NCBI RefSeq assembly: GCF_947499845.1
Contig: NZ_CANMPM010000020.1
Span: 1 to 44,361, forward strand
Length of the DNA: 44,361 nucleotides
Source: an uncultured Pseudokineococcus sp.
GTDB taxonomy: Bacteria > Actinomycetota > Actinomycetes > Actinomycetales > Quadrisphaeraceae
Direction: 5' to 3'
Shown here: positions 32,286 to 40,625 of the stretch, piece after piece
How the letters are laid out: the number at the start of each line of letters is the position of its first letter
Numbering within the stretch: the first letter of the stretch is position 1
Made by a program: the position numbers and the translations under genes
The notes under the pieces: generated by a model
Told to the model about the DNA's origin: nothing
The model's input: the letters and a program-made list of their open reading frames with translations, nothing else
The model's database searches: none

Positions 32286-33653
32286 ATGGATCGACGCATC
32301 CTCGGCCTCGAGACCGAGTACGGCGTCACGTGCGTCGCGGAGGGGCAGCGGCGCCTGTCGGCCGACGAGGTCGCGCGCTACCTGTTCCGCACCGTCGTCG
32401 CCTGGGGCCGGTCGAGCAACGTCTTCCTCCAGAACGGCGCCCGGCTGTACCTCGACGTCGGGTCCCACCCGGAGTACGCCACGCCCGAGTGCGACGACGT
32501 CCAGCAGCTCGTCGTCCACGACCGGGCGGGGGAGCGCATCCTCGAGGGGCTCGTCGGCGACGCCGAGGCAAGGCTGGCCGACGAGGGCACCACCGGGGAG
32601 ATCTTCCTCTTCAAGAACAACACCGACTCGGCCGGCAACTCCTACGGCTGCCACGAGAACTACCTCGTGCCGCGGGCCGGCGAGTTCAGCGCCCTGTCGG
32701 ACGTGCTCATCCCCTTCCTCGTCACGCGCCAGGTGCTCGTCGGCGCGGGCAAGGTGCTGCAGACGCCGCGGGGGGCCACGTACTGCTTCTCCCAGCGCGC
32801 GGACCACATCTGGGAGGGGGTCTCGAGCGCCACGACGCGCTCGCGCCCCATCATCAACACCCGCGACGAGCCGCACGCGGACGCCGAGCACTACCGGCGC
32901 CTGCACGTCATCGTCGGCGACTCGTCGATGGCCGAGCCGACGACGATGCTCAAGGTCGGCGCCGTCGACCTCGTCCTGCGCATGCTCGAGGCGGGCACGC
33001 CGCTGCGGGACATGGCGCTGGAGAACCCGATCCGCGCCATCCGCGAGGTCAGCCACGACCTGACCGGGCGCCGCCCGCTCCGGCTGGCGAGCGGCCGGCA
33101 GGTGAGCGCCCTCGACGTGCAGGGCGAGTTCCTCGAGCGCGCCCGCTCCTTCGTCGAGCGCGGCGACGCGGGGGAGACGACGAGCACCACCAAGGCGGTG
33201 CTCGACCTGTGGGAGCGCGGGCTGCGCGCGGTCGCGACGCAGGACCCGACGCTGGTCGACCGCGAGCTCGACTGGGCGGTCAAGCAGCGCCTGCTCCAGC
33301 GCTACATGCGCAAGCACGACCTCACCCTCGCCAGCGCCCGCGTCGCGCGCCTGGACCTCGCCTACCACGACGTCTCGCGGCGCCGGGGGCTCTACCACCA
33401 GCTCGCGGCCCGGGGTCTCGTCGACCGGCTGACGACCGACGACGAGGTCGACGAGGCCACGACGGCGCCGCCGCAGACGACGCGCGCCCGCCTGCGCGGG
33501 GACTTCGTCCGCGCGGCCACGGAGCACGGTCGCGACTTCACGGTGGACTGGGTGCACCTCAAGCTCAACGACCAGTCGCAGCGCACGGTCCTGTGCAAGG
33601 ACCCCTTCGCCGCGGTGGACGAGCGGGTGGAGCGGCTCATCGAGAGCATGTGA
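32286..33653 (+). CDS. pafA: Pup-protein ligase PafA
   Basis: A 455-aa ligase that uses ATP to join the C-terminal Glu of Pup to substrate lysines. [15 protein letters not shown] is the N-terminal ATP/Mg block, [16 protein letters not shown] carries the catalytic D57, and [20 protein letters not shown] and [29 protein letters not shown] are typical. Compared with Dop it lacks the loop insertion, which tells the two paralogues apart. Length equals the usual 450-480. Confidence 0.97.
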   Translation: MDRRILGLETEYGVTCVAEGQRRLSADEVARYLFRTVVAWGRSSNVFLQNGARLYLDVGSHPEYATPECDDVQQLVVHDRAGERILEGLVGDAEARLADEGTTGEIFLFKNNTDSAGNSYGCHENYLVPRAGEFSALSDVLIPFLVTRQVLVGAGKVLQTPRGATYCFSQRADHIWEGVSSATTRSRPIINTRDEPHADAEHYRRLHVIVGDSSMAEPTTMLKVGAVDLVLRMLEAGTPLRDMALENPIRAIREVSHDLTGRRPLRLASGRQVSALDVQGEFLERARSFVERGDAGETTSTTKAVLDLWERGLRAVATQDPTLVDRELDWAVKQRLLQRYMRKHDLTLASARVARLDLAYHDVSRRRGLYHQLAARGLVDRLTTDDEVDEATTAPPQTTRARLRGDFVRAATEHGRDFTVDWVHLKLNDQSQRTVLCKDPFAAVDERVERLIESM

Positions 33654-33746
33654 GGGCGCCGAGCGGCCGTCGGCCGGCGAGCAGCGGTCGTCCGCTCGCC
33701 CAGGGGCCGCCCAGCGGTGGGCCAGGCCCGCCGCAGACCTGCGCGC

Positions 33747-33752
33747 TACGGT
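33747..33752 (+). promoter_or_regulatory. -10 element TACGGT for the FKBP lipoprotein
   Basis: It lies 63 bases before the GTG at 33816, leaving a leader with GAGAGG at 33805-33810. Confidence 0.4.
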
Positions 33753-33815
33753 CGGGGGCACTGCCGGTCACCACCGGTCCGACCGCCGGGACGACCGGCA
33801 CGACGAGAGGTCCTC

Positions 33816-34784
33816 GTGCGACACCTGCGACACCCCCGCACCCTGACGGCCCGGGCCGCCCTCGCCGTCGCGCTGCCGGCCCTCCTCGTGGCCGGCTGCG
33901 GTGACGACGCCGCGCCCGCGCCGGACGACGACGCGCTCTCCCGCGTCGAGGTCGTCGGCGACGACGCCGCCCCCGAGCTCGAGGTCGACACGCCGGTCAC
34001 CATCGCCAGCACGACCACCGAGGTCGTCGACGAGGGCGACGGCCGGGTCGTCGAGGAGGGCGACCTGGTCGCGCTCGACGTCCTCGCGGTGGACGGCGGT
34101 GGCGGCGACGTGCTCCAGACGACGTTCGGCACGGAGCAGCGCCTCGTCCTGCAGGCCGACCCGACGACGACCGTCCAGGGCCTCGTCAGCGGCGTGGTGG
34201 ACCAGACGGTGGGCTCGCGCGTCCTCGTCGGCGTCAGCCCCTCCGACTTCGGGGCCGACGCGCCGGGCGCGCCGACGCCGACCGCGGGCAACGGGTCGGT
34301 GCTCCTGCTCGTCGACATCCTCGACGCCTCCCCGGTGCTCGACGGCCCCGAGGGCGCCGAGCAGCCCGCTCCCGAGGGGCTGCCCGCGGTGACCGAGGGC
34401 GAGGACGGGGAGCTGTCCGTGGCGACGCCGGAGGGCGACCCGCCGGCGGACCTGCGGGTCGAGACGCTCGTCGAGGGCGAGGGCGACCCGGTGGAGGCCG
34501 GGGACACGGTCGTCGTCGACTACACGGGCGTGCTGTGGAGCGACGGCAGCGTCTTCGACTCGAGCCGGGGCGCGGACCGTCCGCCCTTCTCCTTCACGCT
34601 CGGCCAGGGCGCCGTCATCCCCGCCTGGGACGAGGGCCTCGCGGGCGTGCCCGTCGGCAGCCGCGTGATGGTCGTCGCCCCGCCGGACCAGGCCTACGGC
34701 GACCAGGAGACCGGCAGCATCCCGCCCGGCTCGACGCTGGTGTTCGTCGTCGACGTCCTGGCCGCGGAGAGCACGCAGCGCTGA
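33816..34784 (+). CDS. FKBP-type peptidyl-prolyl isomerase lipoprotein
   Basis: A 322-aa exported protein. The signal peptide ends in the lipobox LLVAGC with C28. Residues 60-165 look like a worn first FKBP-like unit (VEEGDLVALDVLAVDGGGGDVLQTTFG, then VSGVVDQTVGSRVLVGVSPSDFG). Residues 205-320 form a normal FKBP domain (VEAGDTVVVDYTGVLWSDGSVFDSS, FSFTLGQGAVIPAWDEGLAGVPVGSRVMVVAPPDQAYG). The second unit should isomerise Xaa-Pro bonds; the first lacks most active-site aromatics and may bind clients. FKBP genes next to pafA are usual in actinobacteria. Confidence 0.9.
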   Translation: MRHLRHPRTLTARAALAVALPALLVAGCGDDAAPAPDDDALSRVEVVGDDAAPELEVDTPVTIASTTTEVVDEGDGRVVEEGDLVALDVLAVDGGGGDVLQTTFGTEQRLVLQADPTTTVQGLVSGVVDQTVGSRVLVGVSPSDFGADAPGAPTPTAGNGSVLLLVDILDASPVLDGPEGAEQPAPEGLPAVTEGEDGELSVATPEGDPPADLRVETLVEGEGDPVEAGDTVVVDYTGVLWSDGSVFDSSRGADRPPFSFTLGQGAVIPAWDEGLAGVPVGSRVMVVAPPDQAYGDQETGSIPPGSTLVFVVDVLAAESTQR

Positions 34785-34798
34785 CGCGCGCCCCGTCC

Positions 34799-34820
34799 CG
34801 TCCTCGCCCGCGCGAGGACG
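34799..34820 (+). terminator. Hairpin after the FKBP lipoprotein gene
   Basis: Arms 34799-34807 and 34812-34820 form a perfect 9-bp stem with a CCGC loop, 14 bases after the stop. No U-tract, so readthrough into the next FKBP gene is likely. Confidence 0.5.
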
Positions 34821-34901
34821 CCCCACCGGTGGCCCGCCGCCGCCGCGCACGAGGTCGGTGCCCCCGCACCGACCACCGCCGACCAGCAGGAGGACGCACC
34901 C

Positions 34902-35273
34902 ATGGCCGACAAGCCCGTCGTCGACATCCCCAGCACCGAACCGCCCACCGAGCTGGAGCTCGAGGACCTCGTCGTCGGTGAGGGCCAGGAGGCCGTGGCC
35001 GGCACCACGGTGGCGGCGCACTACGTCGGCGTCTCGTGGTCGACGCGCCAGCAGTTCGACGCCTCCTGGGACCGGGGCCAGCCCCTCACCTTCCAGCTGG
35101 GGGCCGGGCAGGTCATCTCCGGCTGGGACACCGGCATCCAGGGCATGCGCGTGGGCGGCCGCCGCCGCATCACCATCCCGCCGCACCTCGGCTACGGCGA
35201 CCGCGGTGCGCCTCCCGTCATCGCACCGCGCGAGACGCTCGTCTTCGTGGTGGACCTCGACGGGGTCTCCTGA
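34902..35273 (+). CDS. Cytosolic FKBP-type peptidyl-prolyl isomerase
   Basis: A 123-aa single-domain enzyme without a signal peptide. Active-site pattern: AHYVGVSWSTRQQFDASWDRG, FQLGAGQVISGWDTGIQGMRVGGRRRITIP and HLGYGDRGAPPVIAPRETLVFVVDL, which includes the conserved Trp, Tyr and Phe positions. A clear AGGAGG lies about 8 bases before ATG 34902. It is a paralogue of the lipoprotein just upstream and probably shares its transcript. Confidence 0.93.
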   Translation: MADKPVVDIPSTEPPTELELEDLVVGEGQEAVAGTTVAAHYVGVSWSTRQQFDASWDRGQPLTFQLGAGQVISGWDTGIQGMRVGGRRRITIPPHLGYGDRGAPPVIAPRETLVFVVDLDGVS

Positions 35274-35321
35274 CCGTCTGAGCAGCACGTGACGGCAGCG
35301 CCTGACCGTCCGGGCAGCACG
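35271..35321. repeat. Imperfect 19-nt direct repeat at the FKBP stop
   Basis: TGACCGTCTGAGCAGCACG at 35271-35289 (starting with the FKBP stop codon) recurs with two changes at 35303-35321. Spacing is 32 nt. It marks the left side of the HNH gene; I find no matching copy on the right side. Confidence 0.7.
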
Positions 35322-35322
35322 A

Positions 35323-35355
35323 GGACGCCCCCGGCCCCTGTGGCCGGGGGCGTCC
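35323..35355. terminator. 14-bp hairpin between FKBP and HNH genes
   Basis: Arms 35323-35336 and 35342-35355 are exact complements with a 5-nt loop. Placed 50 bases after the FKBP stop; it is a strong candidate terminator for the pafA-FKBP unit. Confidence 0.75.
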
Positions 35356-35416
35356 GTGCGTCCACAGGCGCTCGAGGAGCCGGCGTCGTCCACAGGCGTC
35401 GTCAGTCGCGGAGGCG

Positions 35417-35439
35417 TTGTCGGACCCGACCCCTAGTAT
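35417..35439 (+). promoter_or_regulatory. PafBC-type (RecA-NDp-like) promoter of the HNH gene
   Basis: TTGTCGGAC at 35417-35425, exactly 8 bases, then TAGTAT at 35434-35439. The known LexA-independent damage promoter consensus in actinobacteria is TTGTCRGTG-N8-TAnnnT; seven of nine upstream bases match, and both spacing and -10 are exact. Seven bases then lead to the ATG, so the transcript is probably leaderless. Confidence 0.6.
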
Positions 35440-35454
35440 CGTACACATGTTCGA
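35439..35454. promoter_or_regulatory. LexA (SOS) box over the HNH start codon
   Basis: TCGTACACATGTTCGA differs at one base from the actinobacterial LexA palindrome TCGAAC-N4-GTTCGA. It begins in the last base of the -10 and covers the ATG at 35447, an ideal site for repression. Confidence 0.65.
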
Positions 35455-37726
35455 GGGCGAGAGGCGGGGTGAGAGCGGCGACGACGCGGCCTCGCCGCGC
35501 GCCGGTCGGGGCGCGAGCTCTCGTGACGGCATGGGCGGTCCTGCCGCGGACCAGGACGGCGGCGCGGTCGAGCTCGCTGGCGAGGTCGGTCGCGTGCGGT
35601 CGGCGGTGCGAGCGGGGGCGCTGGGTCGGGTGCGGGCGGTGGTCGCGCTGGAGGCGGCGCGGTCGGTGGCGTGGGCGGGGCTGCTGCGGCAGGTCGCGGC
35701 GCTGGTGGAGGAGGTGTCGGTGTCGGGTGGGCCGGCGGCGCCGGTGGCCGACGGCGGCGGGTCCGGCGCCGGTGACCGCGCGGCAGGTGCGGTCGATGTC
35801 GCAGTGAGGTCGGCCGGCTCCAGCGCGGGGTCGGTGCCGACGTCAGGGTCGGGGCGGGACGCGGGTCTGGCGTTCGAGGCCGCCGCGGCCGAGCTCGCGG
35901 TCGCGCTGGTGGTGCCGCTGCGCCGGGCGCAGGACCTGGTCGCCGAGGCCCTCGCGGTGACGACCCGCCTGCCGGTGACCCTGGCCGCGCTGGAGGCCGG
36001 GAGGATCGACCCCCAGCGCTCCCGCCTGGTGGCCGAGGAGACCGTCGCCCTGTCCCCGGTGCACGCCGCGAAGGTCGACGCGGCCCTGGCCGACGACCTC
36101 GGCCCCCTCACCGTCCCGGCGCTGCGGGCGCGGGTGCGTCACCTGGTCGCGACGACCGACCCCGAAGCGGTGCGCCGCCGGGTGCGGCGGGCCACGTGCG
36201 CCCGCGGCGTGCGCCTGTTCCCGGTCGACGACGGGATGGCCCAGCTGGTCGCGACGGGCCCGGTGCTGGACCTGGCGTGCGTGTTCGAGCGCCTGACCAC
36301 CACCGCCCGGGCCCGCGCCGGGGAGCACGGGCGCACCGACCCGCACGCCGCGACCACCGCCGGCCTGGACCCCCTAACTGTGGGCGACGGTGCCGCCGCC
36401 GGGCTGCCCGACCGGCGCGGCATCGACGCCCGCCGCTTCGACGCCCTCGTCGACCTCACCACCACCACCGACCTGCCCACCAGCACCGGCCTGGTCGCCG
36501 GCGCTGGTGCCGGTTCCCGTGCGGGTGCTCGCGGCGGGGCGACGGCCGGTGCGGACGCCGCCGGGACCGGGCAGTCGGCCTCGGCCATCAGCACGGTCAC
36601 GTCCCGGGCGCGCAGCCCCCACGGCCCGCAGGTCACCGTGGCCCTGACCAGCCTGCTCGGCCTGGACGACGACCCCGCCCAGCACCCCACCCTCGGACCC
36701 GTCCCCGCGGTGGCCGTCGCCGAGCTCCTCGCCGCCGGGCACCGCTTCCGCCGCGCCCTGACCGCACCGGTCACCGGCCACCTCGCCGGCCTCGACGGCC
36801 ACCTCCTCACCCTCGACACCACCACGGCCAAGCCGCTACCCGGTCCGTCGAGGAAGGGCCCCCGGACCACACCCGCCCGACGGGGACGCGCCGGGGCGAT
36901 CACCGTGCGCGTCGACACCCCCGAGGGACCGGACGACCCCGCGCCACCACCGACACCACCGGCGCCAGAACTGACGCCCGCAGCCGCCGCCACAGCGCCG
37001 TCGCTGCCGTCACTTCGTCCGACCGGGCCGGCGAAGGGCCCCTCGTCGACCTCGCGGCACACCTCGCTGCGCCGCGCGGCCCGACGGTCCGCCTGCGCCT
37101 ACGCCGCCACGACCGGCGGACCCGGCCCCTACACGCCCACCGACGCCTGCGCCCGCTGGGTGCGCACCCGCTCACCCCGCTGCCAGGCCCCCGGCTGCCG
37201 CACGCCCGCGACCCGCTGCGACCTCGACCACCGCACCCCCCACGCCACCGGCGGACCGACCTGCCCGTGCAACCTCGACGTCCTCTGCCGGCGACACCAC
37301 CTCGCCAAGCACCACCACGGATGGACCGCCGTCCCGACCTCCGACGACCCCACAGACTCGGGGCTCACCTGGACCACCCCGCTCGGGCAGGTCATCCACG
37401 TCCCCGCCCAGCCCCTCCTGCCGCGCCCCGCGCCCCGCACCACCGACGACACCGGGGAGCAGACCACGGCCGACGACGCGGCCGCCGCCGCCCACGAGGA
37501 CCACCTCCTCGGCGGACCCCGCTACCCCCACCGCGACAACGCCGCCCACGACCTCGACCGCCTGCACGCCGAGCTCGCCCGGCAGCACGCCGAGGCCCAG
37601 CCCCAGCGGCACGACACCGAACCAGGCGGTGGCGGAGGCGCGGGTGGTGACCGCTCCGGCGACGACCCGACCGGCCCCACGGGCGGAGCAGGCGGATGGG
37701 GCGACGACGCTCCTCCGCCCTACTGA
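35447..37726 (+). CDS. DUF222/HNH endonuclease (13E12 repeat family)
   Basis: A 759-aa protein. The DUF222 (13E12) domain spans roughly residues 50-400 (ARSVAWAGLLRQVAALVEEV, LVVPLRRAQDLVAEAL, ARVRHLVATTDPEAVRRRVRRA). The HNH nuclease lies near 575-630: CQAPGCRTPATRCDLDHRTPHATGG with the metal-binding Cys and the DH pair, then NLDVLCRRHHLAKHHHGW. Between them is a long Pro/Ala/Thr linker, and the C-terminus is also low complexity. Such genes exist in many copies per actinobacterial genome and behave like mobile or group-intron-like homing elements. The start ATG is set by -10 spacing. It breaks up the usual pafA-FKBP-pafB order. Confidence 0.9.
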   Translation: MFEGERRGESGDDAASPRAGRGASSRDGMGGPAADQDGGAVELAGEVGRVRSAVRAGALGRVRAVVALEAARSVAWAGLLRQVAALVEEVSVSGGPAAPVADGGGSGAGDRAAGAVDVAVRSAGSSAGSVPTSGSGRDAGLAFEAAAAELAVALVVPLRRAQDLVAEALAVTTRLPVTLAALEAGRIDPQRSRLVAEETVALSPVHAAKVDAALADDLGPLTVPALRARVRHLVATTDPEAVRRRVRRATCARGVRLFPVDDGMAQLVATGPVLDLACVFERLTTTARARAGEHGRTDPHAATTAGLDPLTVGDGAAAGLPDRRGIDARRFDALVDLTTTTDLPTSTGLVAGAGAGSRAGARGGATAGADAAGTGQSASAISTVTSRARSPHGPQVTVALTSLLGLDDDPAQHPTLGPVPAVAVAELLAAGHRFRRALTAPVTGHLAGLDGHLLTLDTTTAKPLPGPSRKGPRTTPARRGRAGAITVRVDTPEGPDDPAPPPTPPAPELTPAAAATAPSLPSLRPTGPAKGPSSTSRHTSLRRAARRSACAYAATTGGPGPYTPTDACARWVRTRSPRCQAPGCRTPATRCDLDHRTPHATGGPTCPCNLDVLCRRHHLAKHHHGWTAVPTSDDPTDSGLTWTTPLGQVIHVPAQPLLPRPAPRTTDDTGEQTTADDAAAAAHEDHLLGGPRYPHRDNAAHDLDRLHAELARQHAEAQPQRHDTEPGGGGGAGGDRSGDDPTGPTGGAGGWGDDAPPPY

Positions 37727-37814
37727 CCGCCGGCCGTGAGGCGCACGCGCGCGACCACGCCCGTCCACGTGCTCGACGGCAGCGGGGACGCTGGGCGAGG
37801 AGCCACGAGCGACG

Positions 37815-39260
37815 TCACCGCGCGGTCGCCGCCCACCGCCCGGCCGCGGCGGCGGCGAGGAAGGGGGCGGCGTCCTCGTCGACGCCCCGACCCATGGTCG
37901 ACAGACGGACCGGGCTGGTCGCCAGGGCCTCGTCGAGGTCGGCGACGTCCACCTCGACGAGCTCGTGCCGGCCGGCGAGCGCCGCCGCCTGCTCCCGCAC
38001 CCGCGTGCCGAGGTCCCCCGGGAGGCGGGGGACCACCACCTCCGCCCGCGCGAGGGCGATCCGCCCGTAGGCGGTCAGCGAGTGGTGCGACACGCCGCGG
38101 TGGCGCTCCCGGGCGTCGGCGCCCGAGACCCGCAGCGAAGCCACCGGCCGCCCACCGAGAACGGAGACCGCGTTGACCGCCTCCCCGCACGCGACGCCCG
38201 AGAAGCCCCAGCGCGTGCCGGTGCCCAGGTTGCCCGGTCCCTGCGCGACGACGACGAGGTCGGCGCCGAGCACGTGCTTCGCCGCGAGGAGCCCGGTGTG
38301 CAGCGTCACCGCCTCGGCGTCCCCGCCGAAGGCCTGCCCGGTCGTCACCACGGCGTCCACCCAGCCCGACGCCCGCAGCCCGGCCGCGGCCCGCGAGAGC
38401 GCCGCCGGCAGCGCGCCCCCGTCCGTCATGACGTAGACGCAGCGGCCGGGCGCCAGCCCCAGCTCCGCACGCTCCGCGCGCCAGCCGGCGAGGACGGCCG
38501 GCAGCGCCGAGTGGAGGTCGGCGACGACGACGGGCAGCCCGTCGAGGTCGTCGGCGTCCACGAGCGCGGCGTGGGCGGGGGACTCCTGCTCGTCGACGCC
38601 GAGCACCATCGCCTGCAGGGGCGTGTACCTCGCCTTCACGAGGTGTCCCGGCGCGGGCGGCGGGTCCGCCGGCAGCCGGCCCGGCACGGCGACCACGCCG
38701 GCCGAGCCCCCCGTCCCGAGGCCGCGCGCCAGGGCCGACACCGACAGGAGCACCTCGTCGCCCACCTCCGGGGTGCCGACGAGGTCGACGAGCGCGGTCG
38801 CCCGGACGAGCGGGCCCTCAGCACCGCCGGTATCGGCGGCGTCCGGGCCGGGCGCGGCACCGGCAGCGGTCGTCCCGGCGCCGTCCGCGCCGTGGGAGCC
38901 CGCCTCGTCGCCCTCCACGTCGGCGGCACCGCCGACCCGGGGGAGGGGAGAGTCGAGACGGACCCGGACCTCGCGGACGCCCGGCCAGTCCCGCACGACG
39001 TCGCGCACGCGCCCCCGGCGCCAGTGGACGGCCGCACGACGTCCCGCCTCGAAGCTCTCCGGCCCGCCGTCCTCCCCGGCCGGCGCCGCAGCCGACGCCC
39101 CGGCCGGCGCCGCAGCCGACGCCCCGTCCGACGCCGCAGCCGACGCCCCGTCCGACGCCGCGGCCGCGGCACCGGGCGACACGCCCACCCGGCTCTCCGT
39201 GACGTCCCGTCCTGCCGCGCCGTCCCGTCCCGCACCCGGCGCGCGCCCCTCGTCCTCCAC
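37815..39260 (-). CDS. DUF3866 family protein
   Basis: A 481-aa soluble protein of an actinobacterial family of unknown function. The conserved part begins about residue 70 and includes PGHLVKARYTPLQAMVLGVDEQESP, GLPVVVADLHSALPAVLAGWR, YVMTDGGALPAALSRA, VTTGQAFGGDAEAVTLHTGLLAAKHVLGADLVVVAQGPGNLGTGTRWGFSGVACGEA and RHRGVSHHSLTAYGRIAL. The glycine-rich blocks could bind a nucleotide or sugar; this is inference. Residues 36-62 are an 8-aa repeat and about 112-135 is a variable acidic insert. GTG start is preceded at 7 bases by TAGCGT. DUF3866 genes commonly lie beside pafBC. Confidence 0.85.
   Translation of the reverse strand: MEDEGRAPGAGRDGAAGRDVTESRVGVSPGAAAAASDGASAAASDGASAAAPAGASAAAPAGEDGGPESFEAGRRAAVHWRRGRVRDVVRDWPGVREVRVRLDSPLPRVGGAADVEGDEAGSHGADGAGTTAAGAAPGPDAADTGGAEGPLVRATALVDLVGTPEVGDEVLLSVSALARGLGTGGSAGVVAVPGRLPADPPPAPGHLVKARYTPLQAMVLGVDEQESPAHAALVDADDLDGLPVVVADLHSALPAVLAGWRAERAELGLAPGRCVYVMTDGGALPAALSRAAAGLRASGWVDAVVTTGQAFGGDAEAVTLHTGLLAAKHVLGADLVVVAQGPGNLGTGTRWGFSGVACGEAVNAVSVLGGRPVASLRVSGADARERHRGVSHHSLTAYGRIALARAEVVVPRLPGDLGTRVREQAAALAGRHELVEVDVADLDEALATSPVRLSTMGRGVDEDAAPFLAAAAAGRWAATAR
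39080..39168. repeat. 24-bp in-frame tandem repeat in the DUF3866 gene
   Basis: About 3.6 copies of a 24-bp unit (core GACGCCGCAGCCGACGCCCC) encode an Ala/Ser/Gly-rich octapeptide on the minus strand, near the N-terminus. Two unit types alternate, differing at two bases, so it grew by duplication. Copy number is likely to vary between strains. Confidence 0.75.
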
Positions 39261-39267
39261 ACCGTCG

Positions 39268-39273
39268 ACGCTA
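39268..39273 (-). promoter_or_regulatory. -10 element TAGCGT of the DUF3866 gene
   Basis: On the minus strand, 7 bases before the GTG at 39260; no Shine-Dalgarno sequence. Confidence 0.55.
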
Positions 39274-39299
39274 CGGGTCCGCCCCGCCGGGGAGGCGCC

Positions 39300-39424
39300 C
39301 CGACCACGGCCTGTCCCTGATCACGGCGTCCCCTGATCACGGCGTCCCCTGATCACGGCGTCCCCTGACCACGGCGTCCCCTGACCACGGCGTCCCCTGA
39401 CCACGGCGTCCCCTGACCACGGCG
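39300..39424. repeat. 16-bp tandem repeat array, about 7-8 units
   Basis: Unit CTGATCACGGCGTCCC starts at 39317 and repeats every 16 bases. Units 1-3 (39317-39364) read TGATCA, units 4-6 (39365-39412) read TGACCA, and a last partial unit ends at 39424. A degenerate unit at 39300-39316 precedes them. Full units within each type are identical. The array lies in the spacer between the divergent DUF3866 and pafB genes. There are no spacers of differing sequence, so it is not a CRISPR array. Confidence 0.9.
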
Positions 39425-39533
39425 CGCGCCGGCCACAGCTGCGACCTCTGGGCCGAGCACCGACCTGCCAGGCGCTCTGACGGGCTCGGGGGCGGCCTGT
39501 GGCGACCTCCGGGGCGGGCCGACGCGCCTCGGG

Positions 39534-39539
39534 TAGCGT
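39534..39539 (+). promoter_or_regulatory. -10 element TAGCGT of pafBC
   Basis: It lies 6 bases before GTG 39546. No PafBC-type TTGTC box is seen at the right distance, so autoregulation through that motif is not indicated. Confidence 0.55.
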
Positions 39540-39545
39540 CGCGGC

Positions 39546-40625
39546 GTGGCTCCAGCCCAGCGCACCGAGCGCCTGCTCAACCTCGTGATCGCGCTGCTGT
39601 CGACCCGTCGCTGGCTCCGCAAGGAGCAGATCCGCCAGGCCGTGCCGCAGTACAGCGAGGCGACGAGCGACGAGGCCTTCGACCGCATGTTCGAGCGCGA
39701 CAAGGAGGAGCTCCGCGACCTCGGCGTCCCCCTCGTCACGGGCACCGACGCCGCGTGGTTCGACGACGAGGCCGGCTACCGCGTGGACCGCGACGCCTGG
39801 GAGCTGCCCGCCGTCGACGTGACGCCCGCCGAGCTCGCCGTCCTGGGCCTCGCCTCCCGCGTGTGGCAGCAGGCGAGCCTCGCGGGCCCGGCCTCGCGCG
39901 CCCTCGTGAAGCTGCGCGCGCTGGGCGTGGAACCCGACGAGTCCTCCCTCGTGGGCGTCGAGCCGCGGGTGCGCACGAGCGAGCCGGCCTTCGGACCCCT
40001 GTACGCCGCCACCCGCGACCGGGCCCCCGTCACCTTCCGCTACCGGACCGGGCGGACGGGCGAGACGGCGCGCCGCCGCGTCGAGCCGTGGGTCATCACC
40101 TCCTGCTACGGGCGGTGGTACCTCGTGGGCCACGACCTCGACCGGGAGGCGCCCCGCGTCTTCCGCCTCGACCGGGTGTCCCCGGGCATCACCCGCACCG
40201 GCGGGACGGCGAGCGTGCCGGTGCCCGAGGACCTCGACGCCCGCGCCCTCGTCCGGGGACGCGACGGCGCGCCCGCCGAGCGGACGGCGCGCGTCCGGCT
40301 CACCGGCTCCGCCGGTGCCGGTCTGCGCCTGCGAGCCGGCGCACCCGCCGACGCCCACGAGGTCGAGGTGCCCTTCGCCGACGTCGACGAGCTCGCCCAG
40401 GAGGTGGCGCCCCTCGGCGCCGAGGCGCGGGTCCTCGACCCGCCCGACCTGCGCGACGCCGTCCTGGCGCTCTGGCGCGGAGCCCTCGCCGCCCACGAGC
40501 CCGGGCACCAGTCGGGGCAGCCCGGGCACCATTCGGGGCAGCAGACGGGGCAGCAGACGGGGACGGGCCACGAGGACGGTCGCACCGGCGCACCGGCCGC
40601 CGCGGCGGGCGGGGGCGCCCGGTGA
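39546..40625 (+). CDS. pafB: WYL-domain transcriptional regulator PafB
   Basis: A 359-aa protein. The winged helix-turn-helix lies in residues 1-65 (ERLLNLVIALLSTRRWLRKEQIRQAVPQYSE, DEAFDRMFERDKEELRDLGVPL). The WYL domain is about 145-235 (APVTFRYRTG, RRRVEPWVITSCYGRWYLVGHDLDREAPRVFRLDRVS). A WCX-like end domain follows. The C-terminal 40 residues are Gln/Gly/His-rich with short GQ repeats. With PafC it activates DNA-damage promoters independent of LexA, probably sensing single-stranded DNA. Stop overlaps the pafC GTG by four bases. Confidence 0.94.
   Translation: MAPAQRTERLLNLVIALLSTRRWLRKEQIRQAVPQYSEATSDEAFDRMFERDKEELRDLGVPLVTGTDAAWFDDEAGYRVDRDAWELPAVDVTPAELAVLGLASRVWQQASLAGPASRALVKLRALGVEPDESSLVGVEPRVRTSEPAFGPLYAATRDRAPVTFRYRTGRTGETARRRVEPWVITSCYGRWYLVGHDLDREAPRVFRLDRVSPGITRTGGTASVPVPEDLDARALVRGRDGAPAERTARVRLTGSAGAGLRLRAGAPADAHEVEVPFADVDELAQEVAPLGAEARVLDPPDLRDAVLALWRGALAAHEPGHQSGQPGHHSGQQTGQQTGTGHEDGRTGAPAAAAGGGAR

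Noticed and set aside
37727-37814. Target duplication or terminal repeat on the right side of the HNH gene
   Set aside because: I compared it with 35271-35321 and see only CTGACCG in common, too short to mean anything.
39300-39424. CRISPR array
   Set aside because: Units are 16 bp and directly joined, with no differing spacers and no cas genes.
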